Shown here in pieces: positions 9,613 through 20,778 of a DNA stretch of 64,000 nucleotides. This DNA comes from Irpex lacteus. Its lineage: Eukaryota > Basidiomycota > Agaricomycetes > Polyporales > Irpicaceae. Position 1 is the first letter of the stretch, and every line of letters begins with the position of its first letter. The DNA is taken from contig MQVO02000013.1 in the NCBI GenBank assembly GCA_001986395.2, positions 868,001-932,000 on the forward strand, written 5' to 3'. The translations under genes were made by a program, and so were the position numbers. The notes under the pieces are model-generated. The model saw nothing but the letters and a program-made list of their open reading frames with translations. It was not told where the DNA came from and did not search any database.

Positions 9613-11605
9613 TCACCATCCAACGCTACCGTGCCTCCCACCACCACCACCACTTCCACTCCTACCTCCGCCACTCCTACCAGTGCCGTGTCCATCATCA
9701 CGGTGCACATGCCGACTCCCACTATCCCCAACATGATGCCCACTATCTCTATCTCTATCTCCAGGTGGTGCGTAGATCTTGTCTCTATTTCTCCGTGAAG
9801 AGTCGTACGAGTCGCGAGGGTAGTTTTGAGGATAAGAGGAAGAGTGAGAAGAGGGGTGAGGACGGTCGTGAGAGGACCTGTGGCTGCGGTGCGTTGACGA
9901 GGGTCTATCACGCTGAGCGTCGGGTTCTGCAATGTGAAGAAATGAAGTTGGGTTAGCTACCTTTCTACTATCGGCATTAATACATTCAATAACACGAAAT
10001 AAGATACGTACGATCGTAGTAACTAGAACTCGTCGAGTGTCGACTTTGCGACCTCGACACCTGCTGTGGCTGCACTTGCTGTGGCGCGAACGGAGGAGGG
10101 AACGCCCCCGCGCCTTGCATTTGCGGTGGCGGCGGCGCGAAAGCCGTGCTTTGCATCTGCATCTGCGGCTGAGGCGCACCAGGAAGCCCTTGAGCCTGTT
10201 GAGATTGAGATTGCGGTAGAGCCTGTTGTGAAGATGAAGAGGAAGGAAGACCCCGACCAGAGCCTGAGGGCTGCTCGACGCCGTTAATAGTATACCGTTC
10301 ACCCTCGGGCGAGGTGTACGTGACGTGTTCGTTTCCCTTTAAACCACCACCGATACCATCATCAGTACTTCTCCTACCATTGATAAACCGAGAAGGGGTA
10401 GAACGAGGAGAACGGGGATAAGGACGAAACCGCACACTCACCTGCGCATCCCGCCTCTTAGTAACAGTCTCACTCCGCCCATTAATCGAACGCGTCATCG
10501 TGCTCTGGCTCACCCACTGTCCTTCTCCCCCTCCTTGTCCTCCCATCCCCATCATCGTCGTCGAACTACTATACGAGCGCACGTTGGAGGAGGAGGGGTT
10601 GGAAGAGATTTGGAGGAGGGGATGAGAGAAAGGTCCTATCATAGACATGAGAGGACGACCGAAGGGGTCGCGGGGGCCTCCTCCGGGAGGTCCTCCTCCG
10701 AACATCCCGCCTGGTCCTCCTCCTCCGAATGGACCTCCAAAACCAAACGGCCCACCACCAAAACTAAAGGGAGAACCCATCCCACCAGGACCACCACGAC
10801 CAAAAAAGGGATCATCGAAATCGGAGTCGTCTCCCCAGGAGAACCCAGGCCGGCGGGTGTCCCCGAAGAGGGAGTTGAACAGCTCGAAGGGGTCTGTGAA
10901 GTGCCATCCACCACCACTGAAGGGGCTTGGCGGGAGATTGGTTTGAGGGTGAGGGTTTGGATGAGAGCGGGTGGTGAAGAAGGGGTCTGTGTCGAATGGG
11001 GAGAGGCCTGGGAATGGGAAGGGCCACGGGGAGGAGGAGGATTGGGTTTGATAGTGAGAGGAGGCGAACGGAGAAGAAGAGGTGGAGGAGGAGGTGGAGG
11101 CAGGAGCAGGGGAGGTGGGAGGAGGCCATACGCCGTGTGTGTCGTAGAGCTTGCGGTTTGTGGGGTCTGTTAGGACTTCGTATGCGTTGTTTACCTGTAC
11201 CAGCGTAGCGTTGTCAGCATTCAATATTCTATTCATATAGGATAAAAGTAGGGAGAGGGAGAGAAAAGGGAGAGGTATGAAGAGAATGGAGCGAGAGAGA
11301 GAGAAGGGAGAGAAGGAAGAGAAGGGATACGCACAAGTCGAAACTGCTCATTAGCAGCCTGCTTCTCCGTCTCCGAGACTCCCTGCGGGAGCCGGTCGGG
11401 GTGTGTCTTGAGGGCGCGTTTGCGGTATGCTTTGCGAACTGTTGGATAGAACGGAATTGGTGGTCAGCGTACTGTATTGAAAATGGTAGAATAAGAAAGG
11501 GGAGAAGTATAGGGTAAGAAGGGATGAGAAGAGGATAGGGTACGCACTGTCTTCAGATGTGGCGGTCCTGTCGAGGCCAAGGACTTCATAGAGGTTGCTC
11601 GCCAT
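9613..11605 (-). CDS. J-domain (Hsp40) protein with Gly/Phe-rich region
   Basis: A type II-like J protein, expected to deliver clients to Hsp70 and stimulate its ATPase. The exons complement(9613..9926, 10012..11194, 11335..11438, 11548..11605) give 552 aa. The N-terminal J domain has LYEVLGLDRTATSED, then IRKAYRKRALKTHPDRLPQG with the essential HPD, and NAYEVLTDPTNRKLYD. A long Gly/Phe/Pro-rich region follows (about residues 100-260), with GGPFGFGGPFGGGG-like stretches. A Gln/Pro-rich stretch and an Arg/Asp/Ser-rich C-terminus complete the protein. No zinc-finger or clear C-terminal substrate-binding domain is seen. A DNAJB6-like arrangement is the closest analogy, but the specific orthologue is unclear. 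Confidence 0.82.
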
Positions 11606-12116
11606 CTTGCACTCTTGGGCTCACGTTCTTGCCTTCACGTTCAACGTTCTTCGGCGAGAAGAGTAGAGTTGAGATACTACGCTGCTAAAGAGGTCAGTGA
11701 GAGAGATGGGTTAAGTACCAGTGCCAGTGCTTTAAGTGGATATATGATGAGTGGATGAACGATGTCGAACTTCATAGAAAGCGGCATCCACCACGCAACC
11801 ACCACGCCTCCAAGGCCGTTTTTATGATCTCGCCCTTGTCTGGAGAGCGGTACTAGTCATGATTGTGACTCACGGTTACTTACCCACGTATGTTGTGTTG
11901 TTTATAAGGCAGTCGAGGGGTTTATGATTCGAGTAAGTAAGTAGATGTGAACGGTACCGGTGTACATGTGTGGTAAGTAGGTGAGCGTCACGGTGATATA
12001 ATAGAGGACGGTGGCGTCGGAAGCGGCGGGCCGGCTAGCAAATGATTTTGAGCTCTTCATAGACGGCGGTCACGGTGAACTCTGCGTTGTCCACAACGCC
12101 CGACGCACCAGCAACG
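11606..12116. promoter_or_regulatory. Divergent J-protein/IPI3 promoter region
   Basis: 511 bp between divergent starts. It must carry promoters for both genes. No extra gene or sharp motif is seen. Confidence 0.5.
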
Positions 12117-14203
12117 ATGGTGCACCTCCAAGAACTAATCCTCTGCGCAACACAGCCCACATCCCCCACCACCGGACCCGGCACCATATCCCTACACGAC
12201 ATCCAAACCGGCAGCACGCTCGCCTCCTTCAAACAGACATCTGCGGGACTGCATTCTACGGCTGTCGTACAAACGGGAGAGGGAATGGGTGGGTTCGTGC
12301 TGGCTGCGCAGCCGGATAAGGCGGTGTTGAATGTTTATTATTTTCAAAAGGTGTGTCTCGAGTGAACTGGGAAAGGAAATGTAAGGGAATGGAAGGGAGC
12401 TGATTGTATGTGTGCGTGTAGGACCAACTGGCATTGAAGATCATCCTACCTGAAAAAGTCTCCTGCATTGCGACTGACCCGAGGGGAACGTACTGCGCCG
12501 CTGGAACCTCACAGGGCAGGATATACCTCTGGGAGGCACGTACCTCGCTCTTCACTTTCAAAATACACGTATGCTGACTTTATGCGTGCTTTGGCAGTAG
12601 GTAGCCTCAGGCATCATGTACAACGCATGGGACGCACACTACCGGAAAATAAACGTCCTGCGGTTTACACAGGACGGCGCGGCGCTCTTGTCTGGCAGTG
12701 AAGACTCTGGGGTTAGCGTGTGGTCTGTCGTGAGGTTCGTTTCTGTTTTCTGGTTTTTGGTTTCTGTTTCTGCTTCTGTTTCTGTTTCTGTGAAGGTTCT
12801 ATTCGGGAGGTCTCATCGCTCACAACGGCTGGTTGGATTTATGTAGACTGGTAGACGACACAACACAAAACGAGCTGCCCACGCCGTACTATTCTCTCTC
12901 GGACCATACGCTGCCCGTCACAGACATCGCAGTCGGAGTCGGGCGGTTCCCCAAATGTAGGATACTCACCTCCTCGCTCGACCATTCAGTAAAAGTGAGC
13001 CCAACGCCCCTCGTATTTCATATGTACACACATGTTAATATATCGCTTGTTTTGTAGGCATGGGACCTCACAACAGGCACACTCCTCACAACCTTCCTCT
13101 TCCCGCACCCAATCACCACTCTCGCATGGGACGTCACCGAACGCCTCTTCTTCGCCTCCTCCTCTTCCTCCTCTCCTTCCCCCTCCTCTCTCCCCTCCTC
13201 CTCCTCTCTCCCCTCCACTACTTCCACCACCACCACCACCGCCTCCTCGTCAAACTCAAAAGGCTCGATATACCAAGTAAACCTCTTCAAATCTCGGGAC
13301 GATAAGCTTAGCAGAGTCCTTGAAGCGGTGGGCGGCGGCGGGTCGACGGACGTCGTACGCTTAACGGACGAAGATGAGGAATCTAAGAAGCGGGTTATTT
13401 ACGTGGGGTGTGTCTCTCTCTTCCCTTCCCTCCCACCTTACACCTGTAGATGTCCTAAGTTGAACTCATTGGGAATGACAGACAGGAAATAACCACAATG
13501 ACTATCTCGCACACCTCCTCCCTCCTCCTCGTCGGCACCGCATCAGGGTTGATCCACACATACGACATCGCCTCACACCAGCTCCTCCGCACCATCTCCA
13601 CCCACAAGGGTCTCAATTCGATAACGCATCTCATGACGATGTTGAAGCCGCCTGACCTCACGGGCCATGTTAGTTTGAATTTTGGTGGTGCGGAGGAGAG
13701 GGGGCAGGGAGGGGAGAGGGGGTGGGGAGTGTGCCGGTGAGGAGTGTGGGGGTTTTTCAGAGGGTTAGGGAGCCGAGGGGGAGGGAGGGGCATGAGGTTT
13801 TGGTTATGTTGCCCTCATCCTTATCTGTAAGTCTTCCTTTCTTTCACTCTCTCTTACTCTCACAATCTCATTCATTCACACTAACACACATATCTCAACT
13901 CTTATATAGAAAACCGCAGACCCCTTCCCCTCCTACACCACCCCCGAACTCACACGGGACTACACCTCCTTCATCCAAAACCCCGCCGGAGGAGGAGGAG
14001 GAGGAGGAGGGAGCTCACAGGTTTCAGACGCGCGAGTGATGGAGCTGGAGGCGGAGGTGCAGAGGCTTAGGGAGCAGCTGGGGAAGGCGAAGGGGATTAA
14101 TGATGCGATGTGGGATACTGTTGTTCGGAAGGTTGTTGTTGAGGGAAGTGGGGGTGTGAAGGGGAAGTGTGAGGCGATGGAGGTGGACGGCGACGCTAAG
14201 TGA
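12117..14203 (+). CDS. IPI3: Pre-rRNA processing WD40 protein Ipi3 (WDR18)
   Basis: Ipi3/WDR18 is part of the Rix1 complex, which acts with the AAA ATPase Rea1/Mdn1 in 60S pre-ribosome maturation and ITS2 processing. The start at 12117 gives a hydrophobic first strand (LQELILCA). Repeats of the propeller are seen as LALKIILPEKVSCIATDP, INVLRFTQDGAALLSGSEDS, RILTSSLDHSVKAWDL and TSSLLLVGTASGLIHTYDI. The family-specific VPVRSVGVFQRVREPRG segment and a C-terminal coiled coil (MELEAEVQRLREQL) follow. A Ser/Pro/Thr low-complexity insert lies near 13165-13260. Intron 2 (12536-12600) seems to use a GC donor. A weak 50-nt intron starting GTTAGT near 13670 is needed to stay in frame before VPVR. Confidence 0.85.
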
Positions 14204-14277
14204 GAGAAAGTAGTGAGGCGAGCAGACAGACGAGTGGTAGAAGCAAAAAGACGTGTTCATTAATGTTGTAGATACGT
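14204..14277. other. 74-bp convergent spacer
   Basis: The stop codons of IPI3 and the complex I subunit gene are only 74 bp apart on opposite strands, so their 3' UTRs almost certainly overlap. Confidence 0.6.
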
Positions 14278-15020
14278 CTATGAATCGGAGGGAGAGGAAG
14301 CGTCGGTCTTCGCGCCGTATTTTGACGGGTCTGTGCCGTGGTACGGGTGGTTGACGAGGTTGAACATCGGGAACGCCTCTATTCATTCAACAATCCACAC
14401 AATTATCCATGTTAGTCAAAGTCAGAATTTAGAAATGAGAGTGAGAGTGAGAAAAGGATAGGTACGCACGGAATTTCGCTTGCGAAAAAGCAGAGTTCCT
14501 GTACGCCGCGCCCTGCACCCACTCCGGCTCATGCGACGTGCCATACAAAGGCAGACCCTTCCGCGCACGCTCGCCCAGCTCCTGTCGATCCAGCTCCTCT
14601 TCACGTTTGTTCTCCGACCAGCCCCAGAACCTCACTGCGTGTTCAAAATGAGTTATACGTAATGTTCTCTTATTGAATGAGTTAGGAGAAAGAGAGAGAC
14701 GTACTGCTGGATCGCTGGTATGCGAGGAGGAACCCTCCGATGAAACCCAGGAAGCCGCCGAGCCGCAGGGGTCCCCTAAGCTTCACCTTCGCCGGGTCGG
14801 CCATCTCTACACGCACACTCTCCTCGTTAATAACACTACCACAGTCAGGCTAGCACAACACAGAATCGGCACTCACCCCAGAGGTACAGAGCTGCCGGGA
14901 ACGCGCCAGTCGCGCCGGCCCAGACGGCATAGTCCGAGGGACGCAGGTAGCGGATGACCCGCCCTGCGTAGGGGTCGGCGTCGATGAGTGGGTACGGGGT
15001 GTTTGTGATTTTCTCGGGCA
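14278..15020 (-). CDS. Complex I 21 kDa accessory subunit
   Basis: An accessory subunit of mitochondrial NADH:ubiquinone oxidoreductase of the fungal 21 kDa type (NUXM-like, the 20.9 kDa subunit of Neurospora). The N-terminal part has TPYPLIDADPYAGRVIRYLRPSDYAVWAG and a hydrophobic helix; MADPAKVKLRGPLRLGGFLGFIGGFLLAYQ supplies a second helix region. Then come FWGWSENKREEELD and a C-terminal part ending FPMFNLVNHPYHGTDPSKYG. Three introns are inferred, at about 14825-14870, 14640-14710 and 14390-14470. The start at 15020 is the first Met of the conserved N-terminus. The next gene is divergent, only 247 bp away. Confidence 0.85.
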
Positions 15021-15267
15021 TCCTTCTTCTTCTTCGTCGTCGTTGTCTGTAAGTACTGCCAGTATCAAAGCGCTGCCAATACTCGCAGACCCGTAGCGCC
15101 CACTTCCTTCCCGTTTTGGGAGCGGAGTTCGAATGAACTCGGGGCACATGGCATGCCTTGGCCTGTTCGACCAATATTTCGACTCTTGTCTCTTCTCTTG
15201 TTGTTCTCCCCATCGCCCTTTCCCCCTCTCTCCCATCGTCGTCGTTGGAGCTGTAGTGGTGCCCAGG
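15021..15267. promoter_or_regulatory. Compact divergent promoter
   Basis: 247 bp between the divergent complex I subunit and nucleoporin genes. Both promoters must share this segment. Confidence 0.5.
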
Positions 15268-18200
15268 ATGCCTGAGCGCACGAATACCGTCCGACGTACT
15301 CAACGCGCCGCCGCGGCGTCCCCGTACGCACGCCCCAGTACTCTCAAACGTGCGAACGAGCCTAAGAAGGTACGTTCGATCGACTCTTCTACGCGTGCTA
15401 TGTTTTTGTTCACACCTTTCCCTGCTCAAAGGCTGGGTTTCTAACGGCTGTGTCCGATTTCTTCTCGTCGTTGTGGAGGAATGGCGACGAAGTGGCCGTA
15501 TCGTCGAACGAGGAAGAGAACGAAGATGAGGAGGACGTCGAGCGGAAACCTGCTCGTGCGGCTGAAGCACTCGTAGAACGAGGCTCAGATGTAAGTGCGT
15601 CCTACTGGGACGTGGTGACTTGATATTTACGCGTCCTTCTCGTAGCTCCTGGCAACTCAAGCCCCATTACCTCTATACCACCCGAACAATATCTTCCAGC
15701 AGCCACTCCCACCTCCTCCTCCGCCTCCTCAGCGACAGCACCCGCCCCCGGCGGCCATGCCACCACCTCCACCGCCTGCGGCCGCTGCTGCACCACAACC
15801 AGAGCCTCCTCGCCCGTCGCCTCCCACTCCCGACAACAGGAAGAAGAATATCGACATCGTAACTCAATTCCTAGCACAGAACGCCGGGAAGCCTATCGAG
15901 CCAGTCGCAGCGCAAGGTATGATCAATCTACTACGAGATGTCCAGGGTACGCTCTGTCTCGTCTTTACCGTCTGCCCCCTAACTGACCTATCCTATCACA
16001 ACTCGCGCAGACATCGATGAAGAGAAACGCGAACCGTTCCGTTTCGAAACCGCCGCACGGTACCACACGCCAGGTCCATCTACAACCGTGCAACGCCCCG
16101 CGAGGCCTCTGACGGTCAACCCGAACGGTAACTGCGTGTGGCGCGGTGCAGGCAGCGCGAGGCCAAAGTCGAAGAACCGGTACAAGTCGCCCGGGTTCCC
16201 GCCTCCCCGTCAGCCGGCTGTTAGTATGAAGCTCGCGCCTGCGAAGCCCAAGGTTGATGGCAAGCGGCGAAGAATTGACGATGGACCCGAGGAGGATGCC
16301 TCGCCGCAAACAGGATCTAGCTCTTCTGTCGGAGCTAATGGCAAGTCTCCTCAAACTAATGGGCATCTGCCGACGACGGATAGCTCCAAACGTCCTATCC
16401 AATCTTCTGCCTCCGCACGTTCCCCATCTCCTTCCTCGCCGTCACCGCAAAAGCTGGCAAACTCAAGTACCGCTCCAGCTTCGACGTCGCGTCTTCGCAC
16501 TACGGGTCTCAAACCCACCACACCCGCCAATCCCTCGCCTCTCAGACAGGCCTGGAAGCAGAACGACTCTCCGTCTCCTCCTGCTAGTATCAGCAAGCCG
16601 ACGCACGCTGCGACTATTATGAACGAGCTTGTCAAGAGTACAGCTCCTAAGAAGGCGCCCGAGTACATCAATCCGTTTCAGGAGACGGTACCACCGGTTG
16701 CTCGTCCTGCGAAGAAGCCCCGGCCGAGGAAACGGAGTGTGTCTGCGAGCTCGAAGGCGGGTGCTGAGGCTGCTCAGCCCAAGGCGGAGTCTTCTAAGAA
16801 ACCTGAGGCGGAGCTTAGCCCGCAGAAGATTATTGCTGCCACTATGCCAGCGGTATGTACGCTTTTTGTGCTATGCAGTATGTTTAAGCTGAGTGAATGG
16901 CTGTATAGGGTGCCAAACGGTCGCGGCCACCTCCTGACTTGGTGAAGCAGAAGGAACAACCTCCCGCTGAGCCTGCGTTGCGCAGGAGTTCGCGGTTGAA
17001 ATCTCCCGAACCTTCTCAATCTCACTCAAGGACGAACGGCACGTCGCGGACGTCCATTCTAAACGGACATGCTCCTGACGTCTCTACCATCGAGGAAGTC
17101 TCTGAAGAAGACGAGCCCTCGCCGAAGAAGGTCAAGCCCAACGGCGTAGCCACGCCTCTACAGCCTGCTGCTGAGATCCCAGAACGTTCCGCACCCACTA
17201 TCGTCGATGTCTCTAACGAGCCAAAGTCTAACACCAAAGTTGTTCAGCCTGCTCAAGTTATCGAGCCTCCAGCTACGACGCCCTCTGTGAAACCGTTCGG
17301 TGCAAGTGCACCTGCGCCAAAGCCAGCTGCTCCTATCACCCCAATCAAGTCGTCTGCTCCGAAGGCGCCGTCGAAGCTGCGTTATAGCATCCAGCCGGAA
17401 GACAGCCCTAAGGAGTCTGGAAAGAGTTTGCCGAGTCCTCGTAATGAACAACCCAGCTCTTCCGCTACTGCTCCGGCGATCACGTCGATCTCCAACGCTT
17501 TTGCACCTGCTGCAGCGTCTACTTCTGCCACTGCCTCTGCCACTGCCAGCCCAGCTGCTACCGTTAAGGAGCCTACTCTGAAGACGACCGAGGAGATCAA
17601 GGCTTTCGTTGCCTTGATCCCCAAGGCGAAGCTTCCCCAGTACGCATTCGACTTCCCTCTGTCATCCCCCGGCGCTGGCCCAAGCACGGAGAAGGCCAAA
17701 GCAGCAGCGAAAGCTGTCCCTGTCTCCTCACTTCCCACGTACGACTTTAGCGTATCGGCCTCCACCAGCGCGTCTGCTAATAAGACTCCTGCTGGCCCGT
17801 CTGCACCGACAGCTTCTTCTAGCAGCGGCTTCGACTGGGCTGCTGCTGGTATGAAAGTGCCTTCCAAGCCTGCCGAGAACTGGGACTGCTCCGTGTGCGG
17901 GCTCAGCAACAAACCTTCCGCCACGTTGAAGTGTGCCGTCTGCGAGGCGGACAGGCCTGGAGCGTCCGCCGCTGCGTCTGCTCCGGTGGCTGCACCTGCA
18001 CCACCACCTTCGACTGGGTTCGACTGGGGCGCTGCTGGGCTGAAGGCTCCTACGAAGCCAGCGGATAATTGGGACTGTGCGATGTGTGGGCTGAGCAACC
18101 CTCCTACGGCCACGAAGCAATGTACAGTCTGCGAGACGGACAAACCTGGAGCCTCCAAGGCTGCGCCGGTAGCCTCAGCGCCACCTGCACCACCGGCAGC

Positions 18201-18336
18201 ACCTTCTGGTGGATTCGATTGGGCAGCGGCGGGGTTGAAGTTGCCTACGGCTAGTAAAGGGTGGAAGTGTTCGACGTGTATGTTGGATAATCCGGATAGT
18301 GCGTCGAAGTGTACTGTTTGTGAGACTCCTCGGTGA
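15268..18336 (+). CDS. Nup153/Nup1-like nucleoporin with RanBP2 zinc fingers
   Basis: A large Ser/Pro/Ala-rich protein, probably a nuclear-basket nucleoporin. Near the N-terminus, a short basic stretch is followed by GFLTAVSDFFSSLWRNG, which looks like the membrane-binding amphipathic helix of Nup1/Nup60/Nup153. The middle is disordered with NLS-like clusters and short motifs such as KLRYSIQPED and KLPQYAFDFPL. Three C-terminal RanBP2-type zinc fingers follow, each W-x-C-x2-C-x10/11-C-x2-C and each preceded by a GFDWAAAG or GFDWGAAG repeat. Fingers 1 and 2 have one extra residue between the cysteine pairs. Such fingers bind RanGDP in Nup153, or RNA in other proteins. Four or five short introns separate the exons. 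Assignment as the Nup153 counterpart is inference from architecture. Confidence 0.72.
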
Positions 18337-18817
18337 TGTGTAGATGTTGATTGTTTTGTTCTGTTGCTTTGCTGCTTATGTTTTTGTCAGTTAGTTAACT
18401 AGCTGTGAGCGGTCGTATGGACTGTGCTGCCTGTCATGCATGTCCGGGTATATTCTGCAATCGCTGCTGCTCTGCTCAATGTATAGTTCTAGAATTGTTC
18501 GACTTTGTCGTTCAGTCGACAGGCTGTCGCAATTGATTAATGCTGTCACTCTCTTATACTAAGTACGTACGTCGGTACACGACGAAAGGAGTGCAAACAG
18601 GAGTCACCAAACACGAACTTGAAAAGCGAAGAGGAGAAACGGGTGCAGTGAATTATGCTAGATCGGCATCCACGTGGCCGGGCATCATATAACTGTACGC
18701 GTGAACGCAGACGCCGGGCAGCTTCCTCAGGCTCATCACGAGTGCACATGCAGAACGTACTTCGATACTGTATTATCTTTTAGCTTCACATACAGGCATC
18801 ACTCTTCAACTGCTATA
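18337..18817. other. Nucleoporin 3' flank and CDK7 promoter
   Basis: 481 bp between two plus-strand genes. No gene is seen. Confidence 0.45.
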
Positions 18818-20304
18818 ATGGATGCCGTTGAAAAGGCTAACGCGGATAGACAGAAGAGATGGTAGTGATTTCAAGCTGAACATCCACGGTCTTTCTAACC
18901 ATTGTGCGCCACACCTCACAGGGCAAAGGACCAAAAGATTGGTGAAGGTACCTATGCCGTCGTATACAGAGGTACTATTGCTGTTATGCAACATTTGCTA
19001 GTTACTAATGTAATTTAGGCAGAGATGTTGCGACAGGGCGCAAAGTCGCTATAAAGAAGATTAAAGTCGGCCTATTCAAAGATGGTCTGGACATGTCAGC
19101 CATCCGCGAAGTCAAGTTCTTGCGTGAGCTAAAGCACCAGAACGTTATTGAAGTAAGCCATATAATTTGCTGTTATGTTACATATTCTCATCCTTCTTAG
19201 CTTCTCGACGTTTTCTCGTCAAAGACCAATCTGAACCTCGTACTGGAATTCCTCGACACTGACCTCGAATTAGTCATAAAGGACAGGTCATTGGTATTCC
19301 TTCCCGCTGACATCAAGGCATGGATAGCCATGACCTTCCGCGGTCTGGAATTTTGCCACCGAAACTGGATTCTTCACAGGGTTTGTCAGGCAACTGCTGG
19401 GTCAGACACGAGAGGAGGCTCACTCTACACCCCAGGATCTGAAGCCCAACAACTTGCTTATTTCTGCGAACGGCCAGCTCAAACTTGGCGATTTCGGTCT
19501 CGCTCGGGACTTTGCCGATCCTGGATATAAGATGACCTGTCAGGTTATAACCAGGTATTTCCCAAGTTCAATGTCTTGTGCGTAACCTCTTATCTGACGT
19601 TCATAGATGGTACCGTCCACCCGAGCTCCTCTTTGGCTGCCGCTACTACAGCACGGCAGTTGATATCTGGTCCGTCGGATGCATATTTGCGGAGCTTATG
19701 CTTCGAACGCCGTATCTACCTGGCGAGAGTGACCTCGACCAGATCAAAACGACCTTCCGTGCATTAGGTACACCTACCGAAGAAGAATGGCCTGTGCGTA
19801 CCTGTTTGACATTCCTGAAGACACTACTGACAGCTATCTCGCCGTGCCTCAGGGCTATACTAAACTTCCAGATTACGTTTCTGTAGGACAGTTCCCGAAG
19901 ACTCCCCTCAGGGATCTATTCACAGCAGCCACGCCCGAGTGCCTAAACCTGCTGGGCAAATGTCTTCTCTACGACCCCAAGAAGCGTATCAGCGCAAGAG
20001 AAGTAAGTTAATCATCCAGTAACGGATAATATCTTTGCTGAATATATCTCCTCTTGCAATCCAGGCTCTTCATCATCCATATTTCTCCGCTATGCCTTAC
20101 CCCTCTCACCCTTCCAAGCTTCCCAAGCCAGCGAAAAAGGACTCCGGTCTTCCTTTGGAGGAGGTAGACGGAAACGTTGAGTTCGACGGTTCTGGCCTTG
20201 CCGTACGCGCGAATCCGCCGAACAAGCTGAAGCGCAAGCTATCTGTGGAGTCAGAGCTCAACATCCGTCCCATCGCGAAGAAGCTAGACTTTTCGGCTCT
20301 GTGA
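18818..20304 (+). CDS. CDK7: Cyclin-dependent kinase 7 (TFIIH/CAK kinase)
   Basis: This kinase phosphorylates the RNA polymerase II C-terminal domain as part of TFIIH and may activate other CDKs (Kin28/Mcs6 counterpart). Spliced features are [11 protein letters not shown] (glycine loop), VAIKKIK (catalytic Lys), [11 protein letters not shown] (PSTAIRE-like helix, diagnostic for CDK7), [35 protein letters not shown] and [22 protein letters not shown] with [10 protein letters not shown]. The T-loop Thr is kept (MTCQV), but the nearby Ser found in animal CDK7 loops is not seen. At least seven exons are joined. The C-terminal tail is Lys/Pro-rich. The start at 18818 gives a short leader before the kinase domain. 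Confidence 0.9.
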
Positions 20305-20778
20305 TGTCTGTCACTGCATTATATGGCGAGCAGGAGCTGTGCAGCTGTGTCTGTGCATACTACATATGGGTGGTTGGATCATTGTATGATACGGCTGTGG
20401 ATTTGTATACTTTACTGAAGGACATTTTTGACTAGTATTCGTTTTTTCCGTGGACACCGATGCTAGTGACTTTATTGAGAATAGGAGGTGTATATTCAAC
20501 GAACCCCAGTCACACTGGGCCGACTCGGATCTACTCACCCCACATACTAACGCATCGACCTGCAACTGAGTGGGACGTGCACTCTGGGTCCTATTCTACA
20601 GATCAACATGCGCATCACGTATAGCGCATCAGCGCCAGTTCAAGTTCAACATCTTGAGCCAAAACCTCTCCGCTTCCGAGTCTTACTAAATACTTACCGA
20701 CGTGTACTCAACACTCAAGGTACCTCGCGACCTCTACTTCTGTGCATTAACTAAATTCCAGTTGTAATTTTAGAGATT
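20305..20778. other. CDK7 3' flank and phosphotransferase promoter
   Basis: 474 bp between two plus-strand genes. No gene is recognised. Confidence 0.45.

Noticed and set aside
13670..13745. Apparent frameshift in IPI3 before VPVRSVGVF
   Set aside because: A 50-nt intron beginning GTTAGT and ending GAGAG restores the conserved frame, so a frameshift is not required.
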